DNA of 64,000 bases from CAYZXL01 sp964482435 (GCA_964482435.1 CAYZXL010000009.1:1-64000), one strand, 5' to 3'. Shown: positions 35,573-45,375, numbered from the stretch's first letter. Notes: generated by a model from the letters alone, not told the origin. Numbers and translations are program-made.

Positions 35573-36358
35573 TCACAGCCTTTCCGAAAACTCTATATCA
35601 TAAAGCTCGTATGCAAAACTCCTTTTTGGATTCAGGTAGTCGTACACGATTTTCAACTCCTCCCCAGGCTGTACCTGTGCGCTCGCCCCGGGGAAATAAA
35701 CTCGCGTCCTGCCGGTCCATTCTGTTCCGCGCGAGTCCTGAAACACGTAATAAACGTCCAGCGGCTTCCTCTTGCCCATGCTGACCAGCTTATTGAGCTT
35801 TTCCTCGGTGATAGTTGCCACGGCTATCTGGCCGTTCACAAGGAGGTTTCGCAGCCGGAGGATTCTCGCGATGCCGTAGGCCAGGATGGCGCCTCCCATC
35901 GCAACGAAAAGCAGCGCCGGCAACAACTCCAGCGCCGAGAACAGAGAAGCTCTCGTGCCTTTCGCTCGGTTGATTGCCGGTTTCCACGGAAGATACTCCA
36001 GCTCGGTTTTGCTCGCTGCGCGTAAGTGGTCGGCCACGCTTTTGCTGGTTGTATATGATTCACCCTGCCATCTTCGTGCCTCCGCCTCGAACCCGTAGCG
36101 GACCGTCCACCGCTTATCCCTCGTCCAGCGGTTCCGCGTCACCTCCTTCACTGTCCCTTCTGTTACCCTGGCGCTGCGCGATAACCAGTAATCGCGGAGC
36201 GGGTTGCCAGACCGGGCGAACATGAAAGTCATCCCCAGGCCGAGGATAAGCCATGTCCCGCCGAGAAACAGCGGGAGGGTGCAGGCTTTCATGAGCTTTC
36301 TGTTTGCCTTCGGCGACAGATTCCTTCCAGACGACAAAACCGTTTCGACACCCGACAT
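35573..36358 (-). CDS. DUF3592 membrane protein
   Basis: The 261-residue protein has a first membrane helix (LPLFLGGTWLILGLGMTFMF, ~29-48), then a beta-rich DUF3592 module (ARVTEGTVKEVTRNR...YGFEAEARRWQGESY...LEYLPWKP). A second helix follows (LLPALLFVAMGGAILAYGIA), then a second similar module (AVATITEEKLNKLV...VYYVFQDSRGTEWTGRTRVYF). The two beta modules appear to be repeats. Function of the family is unknown. It lies 63 bp downstream of the ABC permease gene and upstream of the synthetase gene, all minus strand. Confidence 0.8.
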   Translation of the reverse strand: MSGVETVLSSGRNLSPKANRKLMKACTLPLFLGGTWLILGLGMTFMFARSGNPLRDYWLSRSARVTEGTVKEVTRNRWTRDKRWTVRYGFEAEARRWQGESYTTSKSVADHLRAASKTELEYLPWKPAINRAKGTRASLFSALELLPALLFVAMGGAILAYGIARILRLRNLLVNGQIAVATITEEKLNKLVSMGKRKPLDVYYVFQDSRGTEWTGRTRVYFPGASAQVQPGEELKIVYDYLNPKRSFAYELYDIEFSERL

Positions 36359-36421
36359 CTCGCGTCCTTCCAGATAGCCGGTGCCTCCGCCGGCATCGCA
36401 ACAACTATTGCGTGTCCTTCC

Positions 36422-38119
36422 TCACATTCGGAACAACGCTCCCATTCTTTTTCCCATCAATCCCCCGGCAACTAAAATGCTCACTGTCAAAACCACCATC
36501 CCGAGCACCCCCAGCGCGCTCGCCATGCTCGGCCCATCGCCAATTCGATTGAAAAGAAAGTATATCGTTTTTGTTATGGGAAAGAACTGCTGTCTCAATG
36601 CCAGCACCAGACTCGCGCTCACCTCCAGCATCGCAAATGCAAAGCACACTATCGCGCCCGCGACGAGATTCGCCGAGATTAACGGGACCGTGATTCTCCG
36701 CAAGGTCCGCGCCCAGCCCGCGCCGAGGTTGTAAGATGCTTCCTCGAACGCAGGACTCACCTGCTGCAAGCCTGCGTACGCCGCGCGCACAATAAACGGC
36801 AGCCGCCTCACCGCATACGCCACAACGAGCAACGGCACGGGATTCACGAACGGGTCAAGAAGCCGGCTCCTCGAAAACGCTATAACATAACCGAACGCCA
36901 GCACCAGACCCGGCAGGGCTAAAGGCAGCATCGCCATCGCGTCCAGAAGATTCCTTCCGGCAAACTTCTTCCGTGCCAGGAAATACGCGATCGCTATCCC
37001 CAGCACAACGTCGAGAACCGAGCTGGCAAGTGAATAAGAGACGCTGTTCCGAATCGTCGAGACGGTCAACCCATGCTTCAGAAGGTTTGAGAAATACTCG
37101 CCCGTGAATTTCTCCGGCACAATCGTCATGAACCATCTATCTGCAACAGAGTTCAACACCACCGACACATGCGGAAGGAGCGCCGCGGCGAGGAGAACCA
37201 GCAGGCAGGCGTTCGCCGCGACCGTTTTCCATGTCCCCATCCTGCTTCGTTCTACGGAGGCATATCCCCTCGGCATCATCTCGTACATGCCCGCGGCGAA
37301 GATTCTCTTCGACAGAACGAAAGTCAGCAAAGTCAAAAGCAGCACCAGCGCGACGAGTGCGTACCCGGTCGGGTCAATTCGTCCTTCCGAAATCTTGTTG
37401 AAAATCTGCGTTGCTACTAACTTCTGATACCCAAAAATCAAAGGCGTCCCCAGGTCCGTGAATGCCCATATAAAAACAATCGAGCACCCTGCAAAAACCC
37501 CGGGCATTATCAGCGGCAGGGTTATCGTCCAAAACCGCCTCCACTTTCCGGCGCCGAGGTTCTCCGCCGAATCCTCGAGCGAAGGGTCAACGTTGGCAAG
37601 AGCCGACGTGAGATTCAGGTACATGATTGGATAAAGATGCAACGCCTGGAGAACCACGACCCCGCCAAACCCCGAACCCAGCCAGTTTATCGGTTCGTGT
37701 ATCAAGCTGATGCTTTGCAGCAGAGAGTTCAACGAGCCAACCATCCCAAGAACCTGCCTCATCCCTATTGCTCCGACGAACGGCGGCATGACCATCGGAA
37801 CAAGGATCAAAGAGTTCCAAAATCGCTTTCCGAAGAAACGCACTCGCGTCAGGAGGTATGCCAGGGGCAACGAAAGGGACAGCGTCACCAGCGTCGTGAC
37901 AATACTGAGCGTGAAACTGTTGACAATGCTCTCTCTCAGCAGCGGATTTCGGAAAACCACCGCGAAGAATGTCAGAGTCAGTCGCCCCTCGGGGGCCGCC
38001 GCCCCAACAATTACCCGCAAAATGGGGTAAATCATGAACGCAAGGAAGAACACTCCCAGGGCAAAAAGCCCTAAGGACGCTCCTTGCGAAAGTTTTTGTT
38101 CTCGAGAATGAACCAACAT
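36422..38119 (-). CDS. Fe(III)-type ABC transporter permease, two fused domains
   Basis: The 565-residue protein has about 12 membrane helices in two BPD_transp_1 halves. Each half holds an EAA-type loop for contact with the ATPase: EDSAENLGAGKWRRFWTITLPLI in the first and EEASYNLGAGWARTLRRITVPLI in the second. This fused arrangement is that of FbpB/AfuB/SfuB iron permeases and of related thiamine and phosphonate importers. It is the third gene of the operon binding protein, ATPase, permease. The substrate cannot be fixed from the permease; iron(III), aminoethylphosphonate or polyamine are the options. Confidence 0.9.
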   Translation of the reverse strand: MLVHSREQKLSQGASLGLFALGVFFLAFMIYPILRVIVGAAAPEGRLTLTFFAVVFRNPLLRESIVNSFTLSIVTTLVTLSLSLPLAYLLTRVRFFGKRFWNSLILVPMVMPPFVGAIGMRQVLGMVGSLNSLLQSISLIHEPINWLGSGFGGVVVLQALHLYPIMYLNLTSALANVDPSLEDSAENLGAGKWRRFWTITLPLIMPGVFAGCSIVFIWAFTDLGTPLIFGYQKLVATQIFNKISEGRIDPTGYALVALVLLLTLLTFVLSKRIFAAGMYEMMPRGYASVERSRMGTWKTVAANACLLVLLAAALLPHVSVVLNSVADRWFMTIVPEKFTGEYFSNLLKHGLTVSTIRNSVSYSLASSVLDVVLGIAIAYFLARKKFAGRNLLDAMAMLPLALPGLVLAFGYVIAFSRSRLLDPFVNPVPLLVVAYAVRRLPFIVRAAYAGLQQVSPAFEEASYNLGAGWARTLRRITVPLISANLVAGAIVCFAFAMLEVSASLVLALRQQFFPITKTIYFLFNRIGDGPSMASALGVLGMVVLTVSILVAGGLMGKRMGALFRM

Positions 38120-38219
38120 AAGGGATTCTTATCTCCAGTCCGGAGGAGCTTCTGCTTGGCTCATAGCGCCAAACGGAGGCCCCTGACCTGCTCGGCTCGC
38201 ACAAATTCTTCTCTCCGCC

Positions 38220-39317
38220 TCACCGACAGCTCCCCATCACGCCCCCGCACAAAAGCACGTCTCCCGTCCCGAAAACCACCGTGACCTCTTTCCTGCGTTC
38301 GATTCGCAGCGCTTCCGAAGGTGCGACATAAACCCTGATTTCTGTCCCGTCGCCAAGCTGGACCATAACTTCGTCAACCTCTCCGAGGTAGGCCTCCCCG
38401 ACGACGATGCCCTTCAGCACGTTCTCCGTTCCGGAGGTACCCCGGCTTTCCGGCAAAATGCGCATCGCCTCCGGCCGGATAAGGCATTCCACCTCCTGGC
38501 CGACCACCAACTCCTGCTCCAGTTTGCCTGCTCTTATTTCCCCGACAGCCGTGCGGACGACAATCTCTCCGCCTGGCGTCCTGCCCTCAACCTTCCCCGA
38601 AATGGCGTTCATTCTCCCCAGAAACGTCGCTACGAATCGGTTCTTCGGTGCGGAATAGATTTCTCTCGGCGTCCCGATTTGTTCGATTCTCCCCTCATTC
38701 ATCACGGCAATCCTGTCCGCCATGCTCAGCGCCTCTTTCTGGTCGTGCGTGACGTACAGAAACGTAATTCCCGTCTCCTCATGGATTCGCCTTATCTCAT
38801 CCCTCATCTCAATCCTCAGCTTGGCGTCAAGGTTGCTCAGCGGCTCGTCCAGAAGGAGAATGTCCGGCTCGACCACCAGCACCCTCGCCAGAGCGACTCG
38901 CTGCTGCTGCCCGCCCGAAAGCTCGCCCGGATACCGCTCACCGTACCCGCTCATCCTGACGAGCGAAAGGGCCTCGTCAACCTTTACCTGGCGCTCACGG
39001 GCTGGCATCTTCCTCACCCGAAGCCCGTATTCCACGTTCTTCCTTACCGTCATGTGCGGCCAGAGCGCATAATTCTGAAAGACCATCCCGGTGTTCCGAC
39101 GATTCGGTGGAACGTCGTTCATCACCATTTCGCCGAACAGAATTCTTCCTGCGTCCGGGCGGATGAATCCCGCAATCAGCCGAAGCAGCGTCGTCTTCCC
39201 GCAGCCGGATGGACCGAGGAGGAAAAACAGCTCTCCGTCCTCGACCTCAAACGTCGCTCCTTCTACCGCAACGACCTCTCCAAACTTTTTTGAAACACCG
39301 TCCAGCTTCAGTCGCAT
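38220..39317 (-). CDS. ABC transporter ATPase (Fbp/Pot type) with TOBE domain
   Basis: The 365-residue ATPase has Walker A (GPSGCGKTT), Q-loop, signature (LSGGQQQRVALARVL), Walker B (ILLLDEPLSNLDA) and H-loop (YVTHDQKEAL). A C-terminal TOBE-type regulatory domain (~245-360) is typical of FbpC/PotA/MalK. ATG 39317 is preferred to GTG 39347, since the family begins at the LKLDGVSKKFG strand. It couples ATP hydrolysis to import by the adjoining permease; the C-terminal domain may sense the substrate or inhibit it in trans. Confidence 0.92.
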   Translation of the reverse strand: MRLKLDGVSKKFGEVVAVEGATFEVEDGELFFLLGPSGCGKTTLLRLIAGFIRPDAGRILFGEMVMNDVPPNRRNTGMVFQNYALWPHMTVRKNVEYGLRVRKMPARERQVKVDEALSLVRMSGYGERYPGELSGGQQQRVALARVLVVEPDILLLDEPLSNLDAKLRIEMRDEIRRIHEETGITFLYVTHDQKEALSMADRIAVMNEGRIEQIGTPREIYSAPKNRFVATFLGRMNAISGKVEGRTPGGEIVVRTAVGEIRAGKLEQELVVGQEVECLIRPEAMRILPESRGTSGTENVLKGIVVGEAYLGEVDEVMVQLGDGTEIRVYVAPSEALRIERRKEVTVVFGTGDVLLCGGVMGSCR

Positions 39318-39421
39318 GCTGTCAAGACCTGCTCTTCCGAGAGACACCGTCGAGGCTCAAAAAGCCCGCCTGCTCTTTCCCGTCGGCCTTCTCCGCGCTT
39401 CCTTCCGCGCGAGGCTCCTCC

Positions 39422-40774
39422 TCAGCTCAGCTCCCGGACAATTGCCTCAAACTTCTTACGCGAAAACTCAATCCACTCGGCCAGTTTCTTCGCCCGGAAA
39501 CCCGCGTCTCCCCAATTCTTCTTTGCCATCTCCAGGGCTTGTTCCTCCGTCACCGGCGGCCGCGACAGCATCTGGAGATACCTCGTTGGCATTCCTTTCT
39601 CAATAATTGCCTTGTACGCACTCTTCAGCTCGCCGTGCGTATCAATCACCATCGCCCCTATCAAATCGTTGAGAATGTCCTTCCTTGTGCCCCCCTTCTC
39701 AGGGTCGTAGTTCATCCCCGTCTTCGTCTCGAATGGATTAGCGGTAACCTCGAGCCGCCCCTCATACTGCCTGTAAACCGACGGAAGGGCAGCCATCCTC
39801 CTAAGGGCGTACTCTTTCGGCCCGCCCGGCGCCCCCAGCGGAAGCATCCAGAGCCTCTGCCCCTCCTCCGACATCACAAACGTCACAAACCTCTTCGCCA
39901 GTTCAAGGTGGGGCGCCCCTCTCAGAATGGCAATCGAGTCCGGGTTCATCACCGTCAACCCGGCTGGCATCACGAACCCCATGTTGTCTCGCCCGCCTTC
40001 CGCAATCTCCGCCCACGCATAGAAATCAACCGATAATCCGCACGCCGCTTCCCCCAGCGTTACTTCCCTCGCCGCCTGACTCGAGTTGTGAACAAAGGTC
40101 TGGACGTTTGCGCCCATTCGCACAATCAGGTCCAACCCCTTTTCCCAACCGTACGCCTGGAGAATAATCTCAAACATCATCCGTATTGTCCCGCTGTATC
40201 GCGGGTCTGCCAGACTCACCAAGCCGAAAAACTTCGGACTTGCCAGGTCCTCCCACGTCGCCGGCGTCGGCAGACCAAGCCTCCTCAAAAGCTCCTTGTT
40301 GTACAAAATCCCGAAGGCCGTCACGCTCGTCCCGTACCAGTTGTACAACGGGTCGTAAAGCGGCACGCCCGCCACCTCCTTCGGCAGCTCCTCCAGTTGC
40401 GCGTCGGGCAGCTTGAACGGCAACGACAATCCTAAGTTCATGAATTCCAGGTAAGGGTCAGTTCCTCCACCGAAAAACACGTCGAAGTCCCCTCCCTCGG
40501 GATGCTCCTGGAAGCTCGACCTCACATATTGTTCGTCTTTTGTCGTCCCGCCGACGTCAATCCAGTCTATCTTCACACGATGGCCATAATTCCGTCGGTG
40601 CCACTCCGAAAACGCTTCGTCAAACTCATGCTGGATGCCCTCCTGGTGCGGAGAGACTACAATCAGGTTTCCTGTCCCCTTTTCTCCCCCTCGCCAGAAG
40701 AGCAAAAGCGCCGCTATCCCGGCAATCGCTGCCATCCCGAAAAGCATCAATACTGTCTTTGTACCCGCTTTCAT
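39422..40774 (-). CDS. ABC transporter substrate-binding protein (Fbp/AfuA type)
   Basis: The 450-residue protein begins with a basic-hydrophobic segment (KTVLMLFGMAAIAGIAALLLFW) that may be an uncleaved anchor, as no clear cleavage site or lipobox follows. The mature part is a two-lobed solute-binding protein: LIVVSPHQEGIQHEFDEAF, DFDVFFGGG, WYGTSVTAFGILYN, LADPRYSGT, and NPDSIAILRGAPHLELAKRFVTFVMSEEGQ. The SPHQE opening and the DPRYSGT segment fit iron(III)- or aminoethylphosphonate-type binding proteins. It is the first gene of the three-gene transporter operon. ATG 40774 is used instead of a longer in-frame start at 40819 that has no signal character. Confidence 0.88.
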   Translation of the reverse strand: MKAGTKTVLMLFGMAAIAGIAALLLFWRGGEKGTGNLIVVSPHQEGIQHEFDEAFSEWHRRNYGHRVKIDWIDVGGTTKDEQYVRSSFQEHPEGGDFDVFFGGGTDPYLEFMNLGLSLPFKLPDAQLEELPKEVAGVPLYDPLYNWYGTSVTAFGILYNKELLRRLGLPTPATWEDLASPKFFGLVSLADPRYSGTIRMMFEIILQAYGWEKGLDLIVRMGANVQTFVHNSSQAAREVTLGEAACGLSVDFYAWAEIAEGGRDNMGFVMPAGLTVMNPDSIAILRGAPHLELAKRFVTFVMSEEGQRLWMLPLGAPGGPKEYALRRMAALPSVYRQYEGRLEVTANPFETKTGMNYDPEKGGTRKDILNDLIGAMVIDTHGELKSAYKAIIEKGMPTRYLQMLSRPPVTEEQALEMAKKNWGDAGFRAKKLAEWIEFSRKKFEAIVRELS

Positions 40775-40819
40775 GTCCTTCCATCCGCGTCGGGTGCACC
40801 GAAACATCTCCGCCTGCAC

Positions 40820-41704
40820 CGAATTTTACCTCAGTGGCGCCCCCTCTTTCAACGCCGCGGTGATCCCAGGTGTGCCTACGCCTGAGTCGGAGGTATGACT
40901 GACGAGGCGGCGTGAAAAAAGGGGATGACTTGAGACTCCTCGGGGAAGTGCGGCTCTGTAACGCAGGGTCGCCGAAGAGTTGCAGCCGTTGCTGGAGAAA
41001 CACGGAATGGCGCCGCCGGCGCCATCAGGCGCGCTACCTGAATTGAATGTGGCGCCCCCTGCGGGGGCTTGGGACCTGTTTGTCTCCTCGGCGTCCACGG
41101 GCTTACGCCCGAGGCAATGGGAGTGTCGCCCCTTGCAGGGGCTTTTGTTTTCTCTCCTCGGCGTCCACGGGCTTACGCAAGTGGCAAGGAAAGCGTCGCC
41201 CGTTCAGGGTCTGGGGAAAAGAAAGTGAAGCTGTGCCCCCTGCAAAGAGAAGGTCGCCCCCCCGGGGGGATGCAAGCCTCAGGCCGTGCCCAAGTTACCC
41301 AATCCCCGCAGGGGATGAAAGAGAATAGCCACGGGTGTCAACCCGTGGAACCAGAAGCCCAAATTCAATTAAGCCCGCGCAGGGGGCGACACACTTGCCG
41401 ACGCCGCCAGTGGCTGTGTTTGACGCGGAAGTCTCCGGTGTGACCAGCGTAACGCCGCCGTCCCGCCCGCCGCGGGATTCGTCCCGGCCGGGCGTGGCCG
41501 CTCCATCAAAAAATCCGCTTGCTTCACGACAGAAGAGTGGTAACCTTTCTTGGAAAAACTCTCCGAGGGCACATTTCCCGCGTTCGGGTGCAGAAACTCC
41601 GGCCAACAACGCGGTTCCGCCGATGCCGCGAGGGGCCTTCGGAGAAACACGTTTTGGCGATTCGGTCGTTTTGGCAAACACATGCTTAAAGAAAGGAGCG
41701 AGCC
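40820..41704. repeat. Repeat-filled gap, two reverse family-A units plus hairpins
   Basis: The units at 41078-41144 and 41146-41212 are reverse-orientation copies of the 6191-6397 family (TCCTCGGCGTCCACGGGCTTACG, then GGAGTGTCGCCCC). Hairpins GGCGCCCCCTGCGGGGGC (~41051-41068) and CACGGGTG-tca-ACCCGTG (~41331-41348) lie beside them. The segment 41375-41396 (AAGCCCGCGCAGGGGGCGAC) resembles about 6413-6430. No gene is supported in these 885 bp. The promoter for the ThuA gene should lie near 41640-41690 but is not obvious. Confidence 0.7.
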
Positions 41705-42484
41705 ATGGTGAAACGTTTGATTCTTGCGGTGTGCATCCTGTGTTTAGTGGCTCAGGTCGCGACTGCGGAGGGGCCAAAACAGCCGCGCAGGCTTCTGTTC
41801 GTGGTCCAAACTAAGGGCTTCCATCACAGCAGCACCGAACCCTCCATCCCCTGGGTCATGATCCTTGGACGCGAATCGGGCGCCTTCACCACCACCGTTA
41901 CCGACGACGCTTCCATCATCACCGCCGAGCTTTTGAAGAACTACGACGCCGTGATGTTTTTCACGACCGGTGAGCTCCCCATGGACGATATTCAGAAGAT
42001 GGCCTTGCTCAACTTCATCCGGTCCGGCAAAGGCTTCATCGGCATCCATTGCGCCAGCGACACTTTCTACAGGTGGCCCGATTACGGCAAGATGATTGGC
42101 GGCTACTTCGACGGGCACCCCTGGACGCAGGAGGTCATTATCAACGTCGAGGACCAGAACTTCCCGGGCATGAACTTCCTCGGAAAATCCTTCCGCTTCA
42201 AGGAAGAAGTTTATCAGTACAAAAACTGGTCCAGGGATAAGGTCCACGTCCTTTTGAGCCTCGACAACAGCTCCGTGGACGTCAGCAAGGGGAAACGCGC
42301 CGACAAAGACTACGCCATGGCCTGGTGCAAGAAGTACGGCAACGGGCGAGTCCTGTTCAACGGCCTCGGCCATATGGACGAAGCGTGGAGCGACCCTCTG
42401 TTCCAGAGGATGATCCTCGACGGAATTCGCTGGGCTATGGGAGACCTCCCGGACCGCGTCCCGATAGAGCAACCGGGCAAGTAG
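41705..42484 (+). CDS. Secreted ThuA-domain protein
   Basis: The 259-residue protein has a signal peptide (LILAVCILCLVAQVATA) and one ThuA domain: RLLFVVQTKGFHHSS, AVMFFTTGELPM, GKGFIGIHCASDTFY, GGYFDGHPW, GNGRVLFNGLGHMDEAW. ThuA domains have a class-I-glutamine-amidotransferase-like fold and occur with trehalose and other sugar oxidation genes. They are abundant as secreted proteins in PVC-type bacteria. The catalytic Cys seen in amidotransferases is at HCASD. AAAGGAG lies upstream of the ATG. The next gene on the strand starts 98 bp later. Confidence 0.9.
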   Translation: MVKRLILAVCILCLVAQVATAEGPKQPRRLLFVVQTKGFHHSSTEPSIPWVMILGRESGAFTTTVTDDASIITAELLKNYDAVMFFTTGELPMDDIQKMALLNFIRSGKGFIGIHCASDTFYRWPDYGKMIGGYFDGHPWTQEVIINVEDQNFPGMNFLGKSFRFKEEVYQYKNWSRDKVHVLLSLDNSSVDVSKGKRADKDYAMAWCKKYGNGRVLFNGLGHMDEAWSDPLFQRMILDGIRWAMGDLPDRVPIEQPGK

Positions 42485-42582
42485 CCGTTCTTCCCAGGGC
42501 CGAAAACCGGAGTCAATATTATACGGGTTGTTCGCGCGGGGCCATCGTTGTCTGAATCGCTGGGAGCCTTGAGGAAAGTGCC

Positions 42583-44208
42583 ATGTGGCTTTCTCACGCG
42601 CTTGGCAAATGCGGTGCCGTCGTCAGCGGAGTTCTTCTCTCGGTGGCCATCATTGGGTCGGGGGAATGCGCCCTTTCCGGGAGCACCGAGCAAATTCGGC
42701 GAGCGATCGCCAAGCATGACTTCCCCGGCGTCCCGCCCGTCATGGACACCCAGGAGCAGTTCATCGTTTTCTCGCTCGATCGCAGCCTCTCAAAATCATT
42801 GCTCGACGCAGCTCTCAAACTCCGGCTGGAGATTTATCGCTTCTTCCGCATTTCCAAAGTGTGGAACGAACCAGCCTTCGTCCTTGTCTTCCCGACGAGA
42901 GAGAGGTACGGTCTGCTCGGCACCGGCGGAGCAAGTTTGCAGTTCAAATACCGCGGACAGAGCGTCCGAATGATCGGTTCTTACATCCAGGAGGGTCTGG
43001 AGGAGAGAATCCTTCCTCATGAACTCGTCCACTTCCTCATCGCCGACCTCTCCACGGTCGGGAGCGGCCGCGAAGGAGAACCCCCCCAGCTTCCCTACTT
43101 CATCAACGAGGGGATCGCGGAGTACTTCAGCGCCTCGCCCGGGCGTCGCCTCCTCTTTGAGAAAGGCGCCTCGGAGACCTTTCAAGGGGGAAAACTCGAG
43201 CCCCTAAGGAAAATTGTCACCTCCACCGCAAGCCCGGTCGAGGCACTGACCGGAAGCGAGAGCGCCTGGACTCAGCGCGCGCAAGCCTACAGCGTCATTT
43301 CCTTCCTCGCCTCTCTCCCGGACGGAAACGTCAAACTCAGAAACTACATCTCCATCTACGGCACTTCCGTCGGCCGCGTCCCGCGAGAATCCGCTTCGCT
43401 TCGGGCCTTCGAGACAGCCTTCCGGCAGGATTACTCCTCGTGGGAAGGACTTCAGAACAGGTGGGTGCAGTACATTCTCGATAGAGAAATTGTCGTCTGG
43501 GAAGGCGAGTCAGCAAAAGTCGTGGACTCTTCCGGCGAGCAAGCCGAGGCCAGAAGTATCCCAAAAGAAAAGCTCTCGCTCAGCGGCGAAAAGGAGCTTG
43601 TCTTCCATGCCGCGAAGGAGGGAAGCTTCGTCTCTCTTCAAAACACGCTCGCCATGCCCGGCGTCTTCGACGTTTATGCCATGTACACCCAGGGGCCGCG
43701 GTCCGGCCGATTCCGCCTGGCACTCAACGGGAAAGAGTTCCCGGGGGTCTTTGACGCCTACGCGAGAACCGAAAAGATTTGCGAGCCAGCTTACTACGGC
43801 AAGTCTGTGCTTCCGGCGGGGACGGTCACAACACGGTTCACCGTCGTGGGAAAGGCCACGGTCTCGGCTGGCTTCGACCTGGGGATAGACTGTCTCCTTC
43901 TTCGCAGAGACCGCCTTCTGGAGCAGAGGAACAGCGCCGTCGCACAAACTCACTTGCGAACTGGTGCAGATTTCCACGGGCGAAGGCTCTATAAAGAAGC
44001 AGAGGCGAGTTTCACCGCAGCCATCAACCTCGCTCCGTGGGATGCAACCGCGCTCGAGTGGCGGGCTTACGCGAGAATGGCACTCGGCCACCTCGATGAT
44101 GCCGAGCAGGACGCTGATGCCGCCGTCAAGCTCGCTCCCGCCAATTCCCGGCTTATCGAGCTGAAGAAGCGCATTGAAGTTGCAAGGAAAGGGCCAGGCC
44201 GCGATTAA
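42583..44208 (+). CDS. Secreted peptidase-MA-type metallopeptidase with TPR tail
   Basis: The 541-residue protein has a hydrophobic N-terminal signal. A gluzincin-like peptidase domain has the zinc motif HELVH (146-150) and a downstream NEGIAEYF (175-182) that supplies the third ligand Glu, the pattern of peptidase MA/DUF1570 proteins. Residues ~300-450 form a beta-rich module (LVFHAAKEGSFVSLQNTLAMPG...GVFDVYAMYTQG). The C-terminal ~80 residues are two to three TPR motifs (YKEAEASFTAAINLAPWDATALEWRAYARMALG). The catalytic set looks intact. GAGGA lies upstream of the ATG. The substrate is unknown; envelope or extracellular location is inferred. Confidence 0.82.
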   Translation: MWLSHALGKCGAVVSGVLLSVAIIGSGECALSGSTEQIRRAIAKHDFPGVPPVMDTQEQFIVFSLDRSLSKSLLDAALKLRLEIYRFFRISKVWNEPAFVLVFPTRERYGLLGTGGASLQFKYRGQSVRMIGSYIQEGLEERILPHELVHFLIADLSTVGSGREGEPPQLPYFINEGIAEYFSASPGRRLLFEKGASETFQGGKLEPLRKIVTSTASPVEALTGSESAWTQRAQAYSVISFLASLPDGNVKLRNYISIYGTSVGRVPRESASLRAFETAFRQDYSSWEGLQNRWVQYILDREIVVWEGESAKVVDSSGEQAEARSIPKEKLSLSGEKELVFHAAKEGSFVSLQNTLAMPGVFDVYAMYTQGPRSGRFRLALNGKEFPGVFDAYARTEKICEPAYYGKSVLPAGTVTTRFTVVGKATVSAGFDLGIDCLLLRRDRLLEQRNSAVAQTHLRTGADFHGRRLYKEAEASFTAAINLAPWDATALEWRAYARMALGHLDDAEQDADAAVKLAPANSRLIELKKRIEVARKGPGRD

Positions 44209-44453
44209 CTGGCACCGCGGCTTCAGGTTGCGCTGCGGCGCGCCTTCTCGCCGCTTGCAGTGCAGTGCCCCCGGTATATCGGGCCTCGCGCGGCGCGGTG
44301 ACTGTGCTTGTAGCGATAGTCGCTCACCGGGACAGTGCTTCATGGGTTTTCAAGCAGGTGGTACAACCGGCGAGGGACCGGGGCCATGGAGGGCGGTCGG
44401 CGCAAAGAGACCCGCTTGTGCACATCAACGCGAATTCGGAGCGGCTCATTTAA

Positions 44454-44537
44454 CGCCGAAGGGGCAAGATAATTTAGCCCAGGGCACCGCCCCGGGTCCC
44501 AGCGGATCAAACAGAGGCAAGCGCTGAAGGGGCGCAG
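44454..44537. repeat. Family-B dispersed hairpin repeat
   Basis: The unit CGCCGAAGGGGC, AAGATAATTTAGCCCAGGGC, GCCCCGGGT, CAAGCGCTGAAGGGGCGC has the same order of parts as 24499-24590. It lies in the ~430-bp gap between the peptidase gene and psd, which otherwise holds only the promoter at 44614. Confidence 0.7.
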
Positions 44538-44613
44538 TAGCGCCACCGCATGTCCGAACGCAGGCGCACCCGTATACCACCAAGACACAGCCGCATCCTG
44601 TATTTCTTTGGCA

Positions 44614-44643
44614 TTGACGCAAGGTACTCACGTCCGGTATATT
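44614..44643 (+). promoter_or_regulatory. Sigma-70 promoter of psd-pssA
   Basis: TTGACG at 44614-44619, an 18-nt spacer, and TATATT at 44638-44643. Transcription would start near 44650, which excludes any psd start before that point and gives a leader of about 20 nt (to ATG 44671) or 87 nt (to GTG 44737). Confidence 0.6.
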
Positions 44644-44736
44644 ATTGATTTTCGGTTCCGGCGCAGGCTGATGGGTGCCGCTCAGGCCGGGCGTTTGACA
44701 GTCAATGGGATCGCAAAGCAAGCTCGGACCGGAGGC

Positions 44737-45375
44737 GTGAAGAGAATCGTACCGATCGCAAAAGAAGGTTGGTTTTTTGTCGCAGCGCCGCTTGTGGCAA
44801 GCGGTGTCGCTGCCGGGACAGGCTTGCCGCTGGTAGCGGCGTTGTTTCTTGCGGGCGCGATTGGGTTAGCGGTGTTTTTCCGCGACCCAAAAAGGCATAC
44901 GGCGGGTAGCCCGGCAAGTATTCTATGCCCGGCTGACGGAAGAGTGGTGGGCGTCGCGGAAGTCGAGGAGCCGGATTACCTGGGTTCGAGAAGCCGTCGA
45001 ATAAGCATATTCATGAGCCTTCTTAACGTGCACATGAACTATGCCCCCATCACGGGGCAGGTGGAATTTTTGAGATATCGCAAAGGGAGGTTTCTCAGGG
45101 CGAACCTCGATGAAGCGTCTTTTAAGAACGAAAACAATTCCATCGGGATCAAGGGCGAGAAGCATCGCGTGATGGTTCGTCAAATCGCCGGAACGATTGC
45201 CCGGAGAATCGTGTGCCGGGTAAAGGTCAACGACCGTGTGGAGGCCGGGCAGAAGATAGGCTTGATAAAGTTCGGCTCGCGGGTGGACGTCTTTGTCCCG
45301 GCCGATTGGGAAATCCTGGTCGGAGAAGGAGACAGGGTCGTTGGCGGCATCTCCGAGATCGCGAGAGTCCGATGA
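44737..45375 (+). CDS. psd: Phosphatidylserine decarboxylase proenzyme
   Basis: The ~212-residue short-type (PSD-A) enzyme makes phosphatidylethanolamine from phosphatidylserine using a self-generated pyruvoyl group. Motifs are FFRDPKR, CPADGRV, IFMSLLNVHMNYAPITG, and the cleavage site IKFGSRVDVF, where the chain breaks at Gly-Ser and Ser becomes pyruvoyl. Two membrane-associated hydrophobic segments lie at the N-terminus. The start is uncertain: GTG 44737 gives the usual family beginning (KRIVPIAKEGWFF), but its GGAGG is only 1 nt away; ATG 44671 is the alternative. It overlaps pssA by 4 bp (ATGA), indicating coupled translation with the preceding enzyme of the pathway. Confidence 0.92.
   Translation: MKRIVPIAKEGWFFVAAPLVASGVAAGTGLPLVAALFLAGAIGLAVFFRDPKRHTAGSPASILCPADGRVVGVAEVEEPDYLGSRSRRISIFMSLLNVHMNYAPITGQVEFLRYRKGRFLRANLDEASFKNENNSIGIKGEKHRVMVRQIAGTIARRIVCRVKVNDRVEAGQKIGLIKFGSRVDVFVPADWEILVGEGDRVVGGISEIARVR

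Noticed and set aside
41295..41777. Minus-strand open frame before the ThuA gene
   Set aside because: It overlaps repeats and the start of the secreted ThuA protein; no family resemblance.
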